Source: Saururus chinensis (lineage: Eukaryota; Streptophyta; Magnoliopsida; Piperales; Saururaceae). From it: 64,000 bases of DNA. The notes under the pieces are model-generated. The model did no database searches, was not told the origin of the DNA, and worked only from the letters and a program-made list of their open reading frames with translations. Numbering within the stretch: the first letter of the stretch is position 1; each line of letters starts with the position of its first letter. The DNA lies in NCBI GenBank assembly GCA_035235625.1, contig CP141142.1, positions 20,904,995 to 20,968,994 of the forward strand. Reading direction: 5' to 3'. The position numbers were made by a program, and so were the translations under genes. Shown piece after piece: positions 48,602 to 59,406 of this stretch.

Positions 48602-49334
48602 CACAACAGGAGCTGGCTCTGCTCCTCAGAGCCCGCATGGATCTGGACCCCTTGCTCACGGCCGATCCAATGACCGGGTTGACCCCTCGCTAACCACGGG
48701 TCCAACCATTGATACTAAATTCATGAGTTAGGCCCCACAATGTATTAATGCACATCCTAGTCACATGCCTAGTGTGCATGTGTGATAAATGTGGGTCCCA
48801 ATAGAATTATTGTCACAATGGCATATGTAGGGTCGGCACGACCGCCCCCACTAACTTTGGACCATGTGGCCCATACCAGCTCACCCGAACCACGAATAAC
48901 GTGGACCAAAATTGTAAGGACTCTCATCTCTAAACCGGTTTTTGTTTTCTTTTAATTATCGGTTCTCGTGAGGTTAACGCATTTTCTGATTTATTCGGTG
49001 GTTTCGTAAATAAATAATGTTTATGATGGTTTTAATCAAAATAAACTTTAAGATTGGTGGTTTTAAGTGATTTTGAATCAAATGTAAATTTTTGGAATTT
49101 TTTGGAAATTTCACTATTTTTCTGAAAATTAGGGTTTTGGGGGGACCCCTGTGGGCCCCACCGTCAAAATTTTGATTTTTATGTCAAATGGACCCAGACA
49201 TCAACTTAAGGTTATACAAAAATTTTTTAGAATTTTTTCAGATTTAATTAGTGCTCAAATTTGTAAAATACCCATTTCTAGCCTATTTTTCTATTTACAC
49301 CCCACAACTTACCCATACACACCCCAAAGCCTAC

Positions 49335-49341
49335 TATAAAA
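49335..49341 (+). promoter_or_regulatory. TATA box of LTR A1
   Basis: CTACTATAAAAGGCC, followed by TCATTCCCATTTTGGAATAGG. The same arrangement is in A3 (CCTATAAAAGG at 30381) with TCATTTCCCATTTGGGAATAGG downstream. Confidence 0.6.
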
Positions 49342-51765
49342 GGCCAAACCTGAGTCATTCCCATTTTGGAATAGGATGAGGAGGAGAGGTCAGGCCTAAT
49401 CCTCAATTAGGCCTAGATTAGAAGGTGCTTAAGGTAAGCCCATTCTAATTAAGCACTAAATCCTAGCTTCTTCTTAATCCCTTCTAAATCTACCATTTCC
49501 CCTTTGTTTCAATTCATTTTTAAATACCAAAACTACTGATTTATATTTTTACTACAAACCCTAGCTCTCAAAATCCGATTTTTATGTTCAACAAGCCCTA
49601 GATCTAAGTTTTTAATTAGGGTTTTCTTTGTTAAATCAGTTTTAATGGAGTTTAATTCAAACTCTATGTCTTTGTAAGGTTTTCAAGAAGGGTGACCATC
49701 AAATCTAAGCCTAATCAAGGGATAAGGTAATGGACTTTCGAAATTTCAGTCTTTCTATGGTAAAACTCTTGATTTTGAATGGAGTTACTTGATTTAGTGT
49801 GCTAATGACATGATTAGTAAATGGTAATTTTTAATCTCGATTTCATAGGGTTTTATCTTGTTATGATGTGGTTTAGCATTCTGAAAGTCATGGTGGACTT
49901 TTGATGGTATTTAGGTTGTTAGATGATGATTTGGAGTGTTATCAATGGACTTTCGGTTTGAAAATTCGAAAGGAAGAAGAAGGTCGTTTCTAGCTTGTTA
50001 GCGTTCAAACGGCCCTCCAGGGCATTCGAATGGCAACACTATCGGATCGACATATTTCCTGTTTAGCTGATCGAATGGACTGCTGGATGTTTGAACAACA
50101 AAACTATAAATTCAAAATTTTCCTGTTTATCCGATCGAACGGTCCTTTTGGGCATTTGAATGGCTACACAGCAGATTTTGTTCTATTTACATGATGTTTA
50201 TTTCGATGATTTTACTTTAATATGTCAATTCCATATGAATGTGGAATGTTTTGAGCTATATTATGCTAATGGATAGGCATGCCATTTAGGTAATAAAGTT
50301 GAGGTATACATCTAAGAGATTTGTGGAATGACTTGTGGTTTGTGGTATGATGTTGGAATTGTCATCTTGAAGTTATGAATGGTGGATTCTCTATGGTTAA
50401 GCATGTTTTCAGTAGGATTATAACCTATTAATGGACTGATTTGTCATGATAGAATGTGGTTAGTTGATATATGAATGTTGGTGAATGTCATGGCGTAAAG
50501 ATGAAGTGAATGATCTTATATGTGTTTAGCCTTTGTGGTTGAGCTTTGATTTGAGTTAGGATTTAAATGATTCTTCGTCTATGATTTCTGCTGGAATTCA
50601 TGATTAGATGTTAATTCACATGTGTAGTGTGGTAGTGAGTTAATTTCAAGCATGTTGAAATGCATTGAGTGAAGTGCTTCTACTAGGAACACGCACACAC
50701 ATGTGGGAATTTATGATGATGATGAAGCTTGATATTATGATTATGAATGATGCATTAGGGGCTGTTGAGAGCACTTATCATGAATTAGGATTCATGTATG
50801 CCTTGCCCACGTATGTACCATGCTGCATGCATCATGAAAATGGATTTCCAATTGAGGCTTTATCGAGGTTAATCGAATTTGATCGATTGGATGCAATGTG
50901 GTGAAATTGCGTGCTGGATTGATCAGTCGTGGATTAATCGAAACTTGATTGGTCCAAAAGGACATGTTTTGATTTGAGTTCTTGTGTGGAACGAGTGCAC
51001 TCCCCGGGTTGAGTCTAGAGAAATGGAATTATGTGGGGACGAGTTGTGTACTTGTCTTGCGGATGTGAGATTGTTATTATGAGTGTCATCTGGACCCTGA
51101 GAATCCAGTGTGGTATGCCGTGTGCACCCACTACCACGTGTTTTAGGGTTCCTTGTGTGGGAACTCGGGCTCTCTCCTCCGCAGGAGATGTCCCTGGGTG
51201 AACACCCCTGCTCTAGATTCTCTGTGTGAGAATAGGACATCCTTGGCCAGGATCGTCCAGGGTGAGCAGTTTTAGGGATTGACAACCCCGAATTTTCTTT
51301 AATTCTTGTGTAGAATTTTGGACCATGACACGCCTTCGTGGCCTTGTCTGTGTTCTCATCTGTGTGATGCTAAATTGTGATTACGCCTGGATGGAGGCTG
51401 ATATGATGTGATGCATGATGGAACACGTATGTTAGAGATACATTTCATGCAGGATGATATGATGTGATGCATGATTGGATATGCATGTTAGAGATACATT
51501 TCATGCAGGTTGTTATGATGTGATGCATGATGGGATATGTATGTTAGAGATTGTAACGTCCCAACCCAAAAACCCGATCCGGACCGGGGGTTAGTTCAGA
51601 AGACAGAATCGAAGTGCACAAAATAAGCGGAAAAATTAAAACCGATGGACCAGGAGCTATAGACTTTGAGTGCAAGAGTCATAACGTTCATCTACGCATT
51701 GCAGAGCTTTAACGATCCGTTGTGCGTAGATCAAAACAAACCTAATTTTATAACTAATTTGGATC

Positions 51766-51870
51766 AGGCCAACGTTATTTTATCGTTGGTTGCCATGTAC
51801 ATATTGGATATCATCATTGACGTTATTCCAATAAGATCGGATCCGAACGTAGTTCTGCCTAACGACTAAT
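51766..51870 (-). repeat. Hairpin-bearing block shared by E and B LTRs
   Basis: GGATCAGGCCAACGTTATTTTATCGTTGG... corresponds to GGATCGGGCCAACATCACCCGATG... in B1 (about 4510), to 42925 in B3, and to the complement at about 17055 (B2) and 29140 (B4). In both families the centre is an inverted repeat, of different sequence, and the block ends AAGATCGGATCC. Confidence 0.65.
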
Positions 51871-53009
51871 ACATTCACCAGACATCAGAAAATCCTATAC
51901 GAACAAATACGTATACTTTATATCCGAATAATTCATTCGGAATCCGACGGAAATCTTATAACTCATCGGAGTCAAACAGAAGCCAATAAATCAGAAAATA
52001 CACATCTCACGTAGGTGAGAAGAACACTAACAAAACACACATCCCACTCTATCATAGAGCGGAGCAGAACACACTACAGAGCATGTTGGATCATATCAGA
52101 TCCTATCAGATCATATCAGATCATATCGGATTTTATCCGACCATACTGGTCATATCAGATCAGAGTATATCAAGTCATAGCAGAGAGCATTTTCAGATCA
52201 CAACAGAATAAATCAAAGTAGATTAAATAGAAACATATTAGCATGTATCACATCATAGCAAATAATATATCTTAATTAGTATATATTACTAATGAAGATG
52301 TGCAGTCATATAAAGCATATTAAACTAGAAGGTCAGGAAAGCGTACTCCCCTCCAATTCTGGAAGTGGCGATGTTCGGAGTTGCTCGTTTCCTCAGAGCG
52401 TCCGCCCTTTCTCGGACTTCCTGTAACTTCGGAATACTTTACCCTTCCTGCGTCTGTAGATGGAAGACAGAACCTCCCCTTACCTGGAGACACTTTACCC
52501 TTACAGCGCCCGTAGGCAGCGGACAAAACTTCCCCTTGTCCACTTTTCCCTTCCCGTGCCCGTAGGCAGTGGGTAGAACCTCCCCTTGCCCCTGGGACGT
52601 TTCCCTTATATAGCGTTGCTAACTCGAGGAATGGACACTTCCATTGCATTGATCACCCTCGAATTAGCTAGGAATGCCTCTTGAATGACTCGAATCGGAC
52701 TTAAAATGAGTAAGAAATGAAGAACGGAAGATGAGAAAACGTGGGAGAATTTCTCCTTACCCGGAGATATTTTACCCTTTTCGCGCCCGTAGGCGATGGA
52801 CATAACCTCCCCTTGGCCCGGGATGTTTCCCCTATATAAGGTTGCTAACTCAAAGAATTGATGCTTCCATTGCGTAAAACACCCTCGATTTAGCTAAAAA
52901 TGCATTTTGAACGGAAGAAAACGGACGCAGAATGACTCCCTAAACTCTCCCGGAAGACTGAATGCAAATGGCTATTTATAGGGACTGGAGTGCGAGCGAA
53001 AAGAAGAAA

Positions 53010-53230
53010 CTATAACGTGCGCGCACATGATCATGCCACATGGCGCACGCTGAATGGACCATCCGCGTGGTTAGTGCGCCTGACGCGCGCGTCACAGCAC
53101 TACATGCGATGCGCGTTGCAGCGCCGTGCATTCAATGCACGATGCGCGCATCGCGCGGGACCCGCATCACACGAATGGCCATGATCGCGCATCCGGCGGT
53201 GCGGCTCTGGCGCGGCGCGGCTCAGTTCTG
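53010..53230. other. CpG-dense block in LTR E1
   Basis: Alternating GCGC/CGCG words are frequent (GACGCGCGCGTCAC, GATGCGCGCATCGCGCGGGA), unlike the CpG-poor surroundings. Several are palindromic. In E2 the matching part is poorer in CpG. Confidence 0.6.
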
Positions 53231-55035
53231 GCGCTGATGATGTCATCTATTTTGTCTTTTTCTGAATATTTTATTATTATTTTCTTCAAATACAATTCTA
53301 ACTTCAAAATGCGATAACTTTTTATCCCGAAGTTGGAATTGCACGATCTTGGTACCGATGGACTCGTATTGACGAGTCTTTCAAAATTAGACCCTACATG
53401 TGTAGGTTATCTTGCACTTTTAAAGTGGGTCCTGCCCATATGGCATGCTTCCCGAGGTCATAACTTTTGTTCCCAACCTCTGTTTTGTGCGTTCTTTGAT
53501 TCGTTACACTCGTTACTATAAGCTCTACCTGGATACAAGGATTTTACCTAATGAAACCCCCTAATACTAATATCAAATTACCCTTAACCCCCCGGGTTAA
53601 GCATAACTGGAAGACGGGTCGTTACAGAGATACATTTCATGCAGGTTGTTATGATGTGACGCATGATGGGACATGTATGTTAGAGATACATTTCATGCAG
53701 GTTGATATGATGTTTGATGCATGGTTAGATATGTATGTTAGAGATACATTTCATGCAGGTTGATATGATGAAATGCATGGTTGGATATGTATGTTAGAGA
53801 TACATTTCATGCAGGTTGATATGATGAAATGCATGGTTGGAAATGTATGGTAGAGATACATTTTATGCATGTTGATACGATGTGAATGACACTATGTGGA
53901 TTATACACTATGATTCATGTTTAGGTGATGTGTCTGTGTGATCAGAAAATGATACATCTCATCAATCTTAGATCTGAATGAGTTTATTGCTATGCTACCG
54001 TATTTTCGATGATGATAGTTATATTAAAAACCATTGCTGAGTTTGTTAAACTTACCCCTCTTTCTTGTGTTTTTGTTTTGGGGCGCGTGGTGCGACATGC
54101 AGACGGACAGGATCTCCTCTTTGAGGAAAGGTCGGAGATGACTTGGATGTGATCGTGGAGATTCTTATGTGATTTATTTTCCTTGGTTATGCTTTATGAT
54201 TAAAACCTTTGTGTAGGGTTCTATGTTAGATTTTTATGCTACTTTATACAGTTGTGATGCTTAAGACCTATTTTGAGCCGGTGTGGGCTATGGTTGACTA
54301 AGCATGTGGGTTTGAGACTAGTTGTTTACTTTGTGTTAAGCAACTCTCTTTCTTTTCTTCTTATCTACTCTTGCTCAAAGGAATGTGCGTACTCTGTATT
54401 TCTGTTAAGTCGCCCGTGGTTAGGGTTAAGTCTTCTACTAAACCGTTTCTTAATTTCCCTCTTCGCCCCCGCGCGCTTGACCGGTCCCTGGACCAGGTTC
54501 GGCTCGGGTCGGGCGATGCCGGGGCGTGACAAAAATGGGCCCAAGCCCATACCCTGGTCCAACATTTGCAATGCTAACACATTAAATAGCTAACATAGTA
54601 CCCTAGTAACTATGTACCATATTAGGCATATTTGTGATATGCTAAACTAAGCCCCATATGTATTATATGGTCATGGACTTTCATGATTCGGCTAAAAAAA
54701 ACTGAGCCACTTCCCCTTGTTGGACCATGGTATGGGCTCGGGCCTGGTTTGGTCCAATGATGTCGTGGTCCGGTGAGCCGATACAGGCCACAGGGTCCAA
54801 GGGTGGTGGGGGTGGTCGCGCCGACCCCACATGTGTCTTTGTTACACATAATTCGAGTGGGACCCACATATGTCACACACATATACTAGATATACATCTA
54901 GGTGTGCATTTACACATTGTGGGGCCTAGACGCGCGAATTGGGTGTCGAGGGGTCGACCCTATCGCAGCCTTAGCTGTGTGTAGGGGGTCCAGGCCTCCA
55001 CGGGCTCTATGGGAACAGAACGTGCTCCCGTTGTG

Positions 55036-55919
55036 ATTGAACCTCTAAGAAACCGGAAGGAATTATGCAAAGTAGGCCCAATTTGAATCAGCCTACATAA
55101 AAGCCCATTAAGTATAGCCAAATCTAGACCCGCCTTAATATGGTAAGTAGGGGAGTAATTAAGGTAGAGAATAAAAAAAGATTTATTTCATTTCTATAAG
55201 GTAGGGTCCCCCCCCTCTCTTGGAATTTTTTTTTGGAGATCCTCTCTTCCCAATTGTGATGCCCCTTCATCTCTCTCCCTTGTTCTTCTTGGTGCGGCCT
55301 GCACAAGCAAGAGGTGATCCTTGCTGTTGGCCGCCCTCCTTCTCCCTTCTTCAAGGCTTGTTGGTGGGCTGATGAAGGAGGTTTCATCCTCTCGAAGGTG
55401 GGGTCTTTGAGGCTGATTCAAGGGCTGAAGAGTTGTTGTGAGTTCCTTCATTGCAAGAGGTGGTTTGAAAGGAATCATCATATAAAAGGTATTCTACTAA
55501 TCCTCTATTTGATTAGATCTCTTGTGGCATGCTATATATATATGTGGAGGGCGTGCAAGGGCTGAGAAAGCCCACGTCAGTTTATTTTCTTTCCATTATT
55601 CAATTATTCTTTGGTTGATTTAAATGAATACATGGTTATCTTGCTAATTGTTATTAGATTGATGCATATTTTGTGTAGATCAAGTTAAAGATTGAATTTT
55701 TGATATGTGCGCCCTCCTCCTCCCACAAAGCTTCAGCTGATCAGGCCACTCTACACCCCTCACAAACAATCACACCCATGATGCATTCTCGCCTAACAAT
55801 GGGAAGGTCATAGGATCAAATTTTCGCAAAAATGAAACATAAAAAAGCTTTTGTCAAATATCATGTACAGATACAAGCATTTGATAAAAAATAAAAAACA
55901 ACTTGTACAAAAGCAGGAA
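55036..55919. other. Intergenic, 3' of the CML gene
   Basis: A pyrimidine-rich stretch at 55200-55290 and a GC-richer part at 55300-55460 resemble a transcript leader or LTR fragment, but open frames of 80-95 codons on both strands show no domain. The last 150 bases before 55920 are AT-rich on the CML transcript's 3' side and probably contain its untranslated end. Confidence 0.4.
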
Positions 55920-56492
55920 TCAGACCATCATGGTCCTGAACTCCTCAAAACTCAGCACACCATCGCCGTTGAGATCGAACCGGCTGATCATGGCCTTGCA
56001 CTGCTCAATGGTTTTCGACTCCCGGAGCCGACTCAGCATTCTCTTCAAGCTTTTGGGAGTGATGCACCCGGAGCCCTCCATCTCGTACATTCCAAACGCC
56101 TCTCTCAGGTCCCTTATCCTCTCCTCCTCCTCCTCAACCTGCACCAGCTTCACAAAATCATCCAATCCTAATAGGCCGTCTCCGTCGGAGTCATTTTCTT
56201 CGACCACTGCCAGGGCGTCTTCCAGCGACAGCTCCTGCCCCGCCGTCCTAATGCAGCTTCTCAGCTCCGCTGGCGATATCTTTCCATCTCCGTCCTCGTC
56301 GAAGCATTGAAAAACCCTCTCGAATTCCGAATTATGGGGAACATGTGGAAGCACTAAGAGGGACCTTTTCTCGTTCTTCTTCGGTGACAGTATGCGCTTC
56401 AGCTTCCCAAAAGCCCGAATGGGGGAGGAAGTCTCGTTCCCCTCAGCTGTTTTAGGTGGTAAAGCGCCGAACACTCCTGCTTCTTTCTTCAT
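55920..56492 (-). CDS. Calmodulin-like protein, CML37/38/39 (rgsCaM) clade
   Basis: A 190-residue calcium sensor with four EF-hand positions and no intron. An N-terminal tail of about 55 residues has a basic patch (KLKRILSPKKNEKR, 30-43). EF1 (65-76) and EF4 (173-184) have canonical loops, DxDxDG...E and DxNxDG...E. EF2 (101-112) has Asp instead of Glu at loop position 12. EF3 (137-148, EMEGSGCITPKS) lacks the acidic ligands and should not bind calcium. The linker EEEEERIRDLREAF, the CITPKSLKRML block and the end FDLNGDGVLSFEEF match Arabidopsis CML38 as I recall it (177 residues). That clade responds to wounding, hypoxia and viral silencing suppressors; the specific role here is not known. 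The start is the first ATG after an in-frame TAA seven codons upstream. Its GC content is well above the surroundings. This is the only intact gene seen. Confidence 0.93.
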   Translation of the reverse strand: MKKEAGVFGALPPKTAEGNETSSPIRAFGKLKRILSPKKNEKRSLLVLPHVPHNSEFERVFQCFDEDGDGKISPAELRSCIRTAGQELSLEDALAVVEENDSDGDGLLGLDDFVKLVQVEEEEERIRDLREAFGMYEMEGSGCITPKSLKRMLSRLRESKTIEQCKAMISRFDLNGDGVLSFEEFRTMMV

Positions 56493-56551
56493 GTACAGGT
56501 TGAAACCGAATTACCAGTTTCTTTCTTATAATCCTCCTTCAAACTGTCTTC

Positions 56552-56560
56552 TGAGTATAT
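56552..56560 (-). promoter_or_regulatory. Possible TATA box of the CML gene
   Basis: On the minus strand CCAATATATACTC lies about 60 bases upstream of the start codon. A transcript start about 30 bases downstream would give a very short leader. Other AT-rich sites are possible. Confidence 0.35.
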
Positions 56561-57011
56561 ATTGGGATAGCTGAGAGGAAAGAAAAGACAATCGTATGAC
56601 CTTATCTCAATGAAAATATACAATCTTATCTATAAAGAATTACAGCAGAGATCCTAGCTATTGGGTTGTCGATTCTGCTGGAGAACACAGATTCAATGCC
56701 TTGTATTATACACACTTCCCATGGGCTTCGGTGGTTTAACGAAGAAACAACTTGCCTTGGACTTGGATGTTTCCTCTTTGTAGCCATTTCCTGGTAGTCG
56801 AATTGAATAAAACAGTCAAGGGTGATAATCGCAATTGCATTTTTCTACTTTCCAAGAAATCAATCTACACTTTTCCGCCCTAAAGTTTCCTATTTAAGGC
56901 GTGGAAGCTCTAGAATTGGTTATCTTTGTATGTGTTTTGCTTCCAGCACATTCTGTGAAAATAGGAAATTTCCACACCTGGAGATGATCAACCAACTGTC
57001 AAAATTGGCAC
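56561..57011. other. Upstream region of the CML gene
   Basis: About 450 bases lie between the CML promoter and the tandem duplication. No transposon family from this window is recognised here and no second gene is seen, so this is the most likely place for CML regulatory sites. Confidence 0.4.
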
Positions 57012-57877
57012 CTAGGACGTGTCTCCAACGTAGTGTGATAAGTTTTTATTTGTATTTATCTGGCTGGCTGCGGGATTTTCTTCGATCGTTGTCAGCCAAA
57101 GCAAGAAAACGCTCTTTGCATACCACTATTTCTACGCGCTCCTATCACATAAAATGGTGGAAGGTTCCTTTCTTCAAAAAGAGTGGACTATTTCCTGTGT
57201 TTTTCCTGTATGTATATCAAAAGTCATCTTCTTTGGTACATCTGTATGTCAAAATTTATTTAGTTTTAGAATGATCGCAGTCATTTTTCAACATAAGACA
57301 CCGCGTCCTATGGCTGCCCCATCTTGGCTTCGCTGGGATATTTTCCTCGCATCATAGCTCACACGCGGTCATGTTTAGCAAGTGAAATCTATTCATTTGC
57401 GCGACCTAGCTCTTAGCCATTCTTTGTTGACAAATATATAAATATAAATATATATTGGAGAAAGCTTTAAATTAACTAAAAAGTAAAATTTATTCTTAGT
57501 TTTAAGAAATAAAACATATTTATAGGTTCATTTTTGGATATTGTAGTTCATGAAAAAATTCAAATTTTAACTAGCTCCATAGCTGGTTCACAACTAATCC
57601 CATTAAATTTTGGAAAAGAGAAAAATAGGAGGAGATGTAGATGGAGAGAGATATATCATGTAATTTAATTATGAGTTAGTGGCAATTTATCCTTCTTGGT
57701 TTGTGTTTTTAATTTTTTGATACAAACTAACAAGCAGTAGTTAATGATCTTTTTTTTCTTTTGTGGTTTGCTTTTGTTTTGGTTATCATGGAATTTAAAA
57801 ATGTGCTATGTTTGTCCTCTTAAATTTTGTTGTGGCTGGAAATAATGATATTTTTTATAACTTGAAATTTCTTAGAT

Positions 57878-58135
57878 TTGAGCAAGATCACATCATTCAT
57901 TAGAAGCTTGTACGCTCTTAAAGCCACCTAATTAGCTATTGCGCTAGGTGCATTTCGTCAAGGGTGTCCTAAAGTTCCTCCATTGAACTGTAGTACGGAA
58001 TCATCCCTGAAGATCTCGGTCAGGGCAGACATATGCCAAACGTAAATACCCCTAGAAGCTAGCTTTATTTCTGTCCTAGTTGATCCTGATTCAACATTAG
58101 AAGTATATTGATTCTTCCCCAATAACCGAATACTT
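57878..58135 (-). pseudogene. rbcL: Plastid-derived rbcL fragment, copy 1
   Basis: The minus-strand translation follows the C-terminal half of the Rubisco large subunit, from GIHVWHMP through the [13 protein letters not shown]-like region to ALEAC.QARNEG, roughly residues 381-440. It is broken by a frameshift and substitutions. Upstream, a TETKAS-like string suggests that the extreme N-terminus is joined directly to the C-terminal part by an internal deletion; that join is tentative. It is nuclear-integrated plastid DNA and not functional. Confidence 0.8.
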
Positions 58136-58349
58136 TTTTTCTATAAAAACTGTTAAATGGGCTGGGGTTGTGAACTTATAATCATGAAATTGACTTGATC
58201 GTCCAATTATAAGTTCATTCCATATCAAACCAGATTGGAATAGGGTTATGTTTTGTTTTATTTCTTGTTGTTATAACAGAAAATTTCTCAGTTCTCCTTT
58301 CATATTGTTCATATATATGAAAAAGTATTCTAGTTAGTTAAATGTATTT

Positions 58350-58570
58350 ACCAAAATAACCCAATCCCTTTTTGGTAAGCCCCGCATAGAAATATGCCAC
58401 TATCGTGGGTAGCCAGTCCAATAGCTGCTTCAGTAGCTACAATAGCTATAACAAAGATCGAAAAAATGTCTCCCTTTAATTGTTGACTATTAAATAAATA
58501 AGAAAATGTAACGAAATTTAGATTAACTGCATTTAGTATAAGCTCAATACACAATTGTCATAGAACATGA
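58350..58570 (-). pseudogene. ndhE: Plastid-derived ndhE fragment, copy 1
   Basis: The translation reads [16 protein letters not shown] ... [14 protein letters not shown] ... TEAAIGLA, matching plastid NdhE (NADH dehydrogenase-like subunit 4L). The N-terminus is missing and, after AIGLA, the normal VSSIYRN tail is replaced by unrelated sequence. In the plastid genome ndhE is far from rbcL, so the two were joined after or during transfer. Confidence 0.8.
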
Positions 58571-58579
58571 GCAAACTAA

Positions 58580-59406
58580 AAGTGTGTATGCTAAATCCTT
58601 GTGTGATGATAAGAATAATGAATTTCCCTTGAAAATTTAGAAATTTTAAAAGAAATTGAAAGTTTCTCTATAGTTTCATCAACTCCTAAGTAAAAGAAAA
58701 TGTAGCCTTGTATAGTAGAAGAAGGCTCTTGAATCTTCTTTAAAAACTTTGAATACTCCTCCATCTTCTTCTCCACTTTTCTCTACAGTTTTCTTAATTT
58801 TAAGCCTCATATGACTTTATATAGGCATAAGAAGAATTGGAATAAGTCTAATAGAAAAAGGACTCAAAACTGGCATAAAATAGGAAACAGTACGTTCGAA
58901 CAACTATGCTATTTATGCCCGCTCAAACGGCCATACTATTTATGCAATCTGGACAGTTTTGTTCAGTTTCATTCAAATTTTTGTTGAGGAAGCTGTCTGT
59001 TCACTAGACAGACCATATTGTCCAGTTTTCTATTGTGTTAAGTTTTTTCTTCACGTCCATATTAATTTCTAACTTTTTTGTAACTATGAAAAACTGTCCA
59101 AATCATTTTAAAGTGTGTCAAGAGTGTTTCCAAATATTTGCACATTATTTAATGAACTTGATAAGTGCATCTTATCTACAAAACATAAAAAAAATACATT
59201 TTAGACATGTAGTACACACATAAAATCTTAACTTGATTGAAAAACATGCCTAAAGTACTAATGTACCCAAATTAATTAATAATTAAACTAAAATATGAAT
59301 ATCTATCTTAACATCAATAAACCACAATTAACCCTAACTTAACCTAATACAATACTAACAAATAAGGTAAAAAAACATATAAAATTGATATATTTCACAC
59401 TTATCA
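58580..59406 (-). mobile_element. Truncated D-family LTR, unit 1
   Basis: On the minus strand it starts TGATAAGTGTGAAATATATC and aligns with 45540-46322, including CTCCTAAGTAAAAGAAAA, a TATATAAAG box near 58817 and TTTATGCCCGCTCAAACGGCC. The 3' part of the LTR is absent at the ndhE side. Confidence 0.65.

Larger units (their letters stand above)
51552..53626 (-). mobile_element. Solo LTR E1 (family E), 2.08 kb
   Basis: The ends are TGTAACG...CGTTACA with a perfect 5-bp duplication GAGAT at 51547-51551 and 53627-53631, inside an A1 tandem unit. The sense strand is inferred to be minus from alignment with B copies. A 270-base internal repeat carries CCCGTAGGC, CCTCCCCTTG and TTTCCC(C/T)TATATA words near 52560-52620 and 52785-52840. 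A CpG-dense block lies at 53010-53230. No coding domain. Exact ends, an exact duplication and many retained CpGs suggest a fairly recent insertion. Confidence 0.9.
51395..53900 (+). repeat. Tandem array of about 59-base units in LTR A1, split by E1
   Basis: Units read roughly ATGTTAGAGATACATTTCAT, then GCAGGTTGATATGATG, then a GCATGATTGGATATGT block. Two to three units lie at 51395-51551 and about four at 53627-53890. A diverged array is in A2 at about 17800-17960. Confidence 0.85.
48913..54531 (+). mobile_element. Solo LTR A1 (family A), holding nested E1
   Basis: It starts TGTAAGGACTCTC and ends GGGGCGTGACA, with a perfect 5-bp duplication AAAAT at 48908-48912 and 54532-54536. The TATA box is at 49335-49341. 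It carries the motif cluster at 49998-50175 and a tandem array of about 59-base units that E1 splits. Without E1 it is about 3.54 kb. There is no gag or pol, so it is a solo LTR. Confidence 0.9.
48602..55035. mobile_element. Fold-back (hairpin) element, split by LTR A1
   Basis: The left arm 48602-48907 and right arm 54751-55035 are imperfect inverted repeats of about 300 bases. CCTACATATGCCATTGTGAC, read from the left arm's complement, corresponds to CCCCACATGTGTCTTTGTTAC at the right; both hold GGGGCGGTCGTGCCGACCC-like and ACATTGTGGGGCCTA blocks. About 220 bases of spacer remain (54532-54750). The outer limits, CACAACAGGAGC and GCTCCCGTTGTG, are matched. No target duplication was identified. 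Confidence 0.7.

Noticed and set aside
51395-53900. Evenly spaced 59-base repeats as a CRISPR array
   Set aside because: Units are tandem without unique spacers, lie inside a plant LTR, and are split by a solo LTR.
56822-57274. 150-codon open frame on the plus strand upstream of the CML gene
   Set aside because: It crosses the duplication boundary, has no domain, and the matching part of unit 2 uses another frame after indels.
58348-58554. Mitochondrial nad4L instead of plastid ndhE
   Set aside because: The [14 protein letters not shown] and [10 protein letters not shown] strings fit plastid NdhE; mitochondrial Nad4L differs here.
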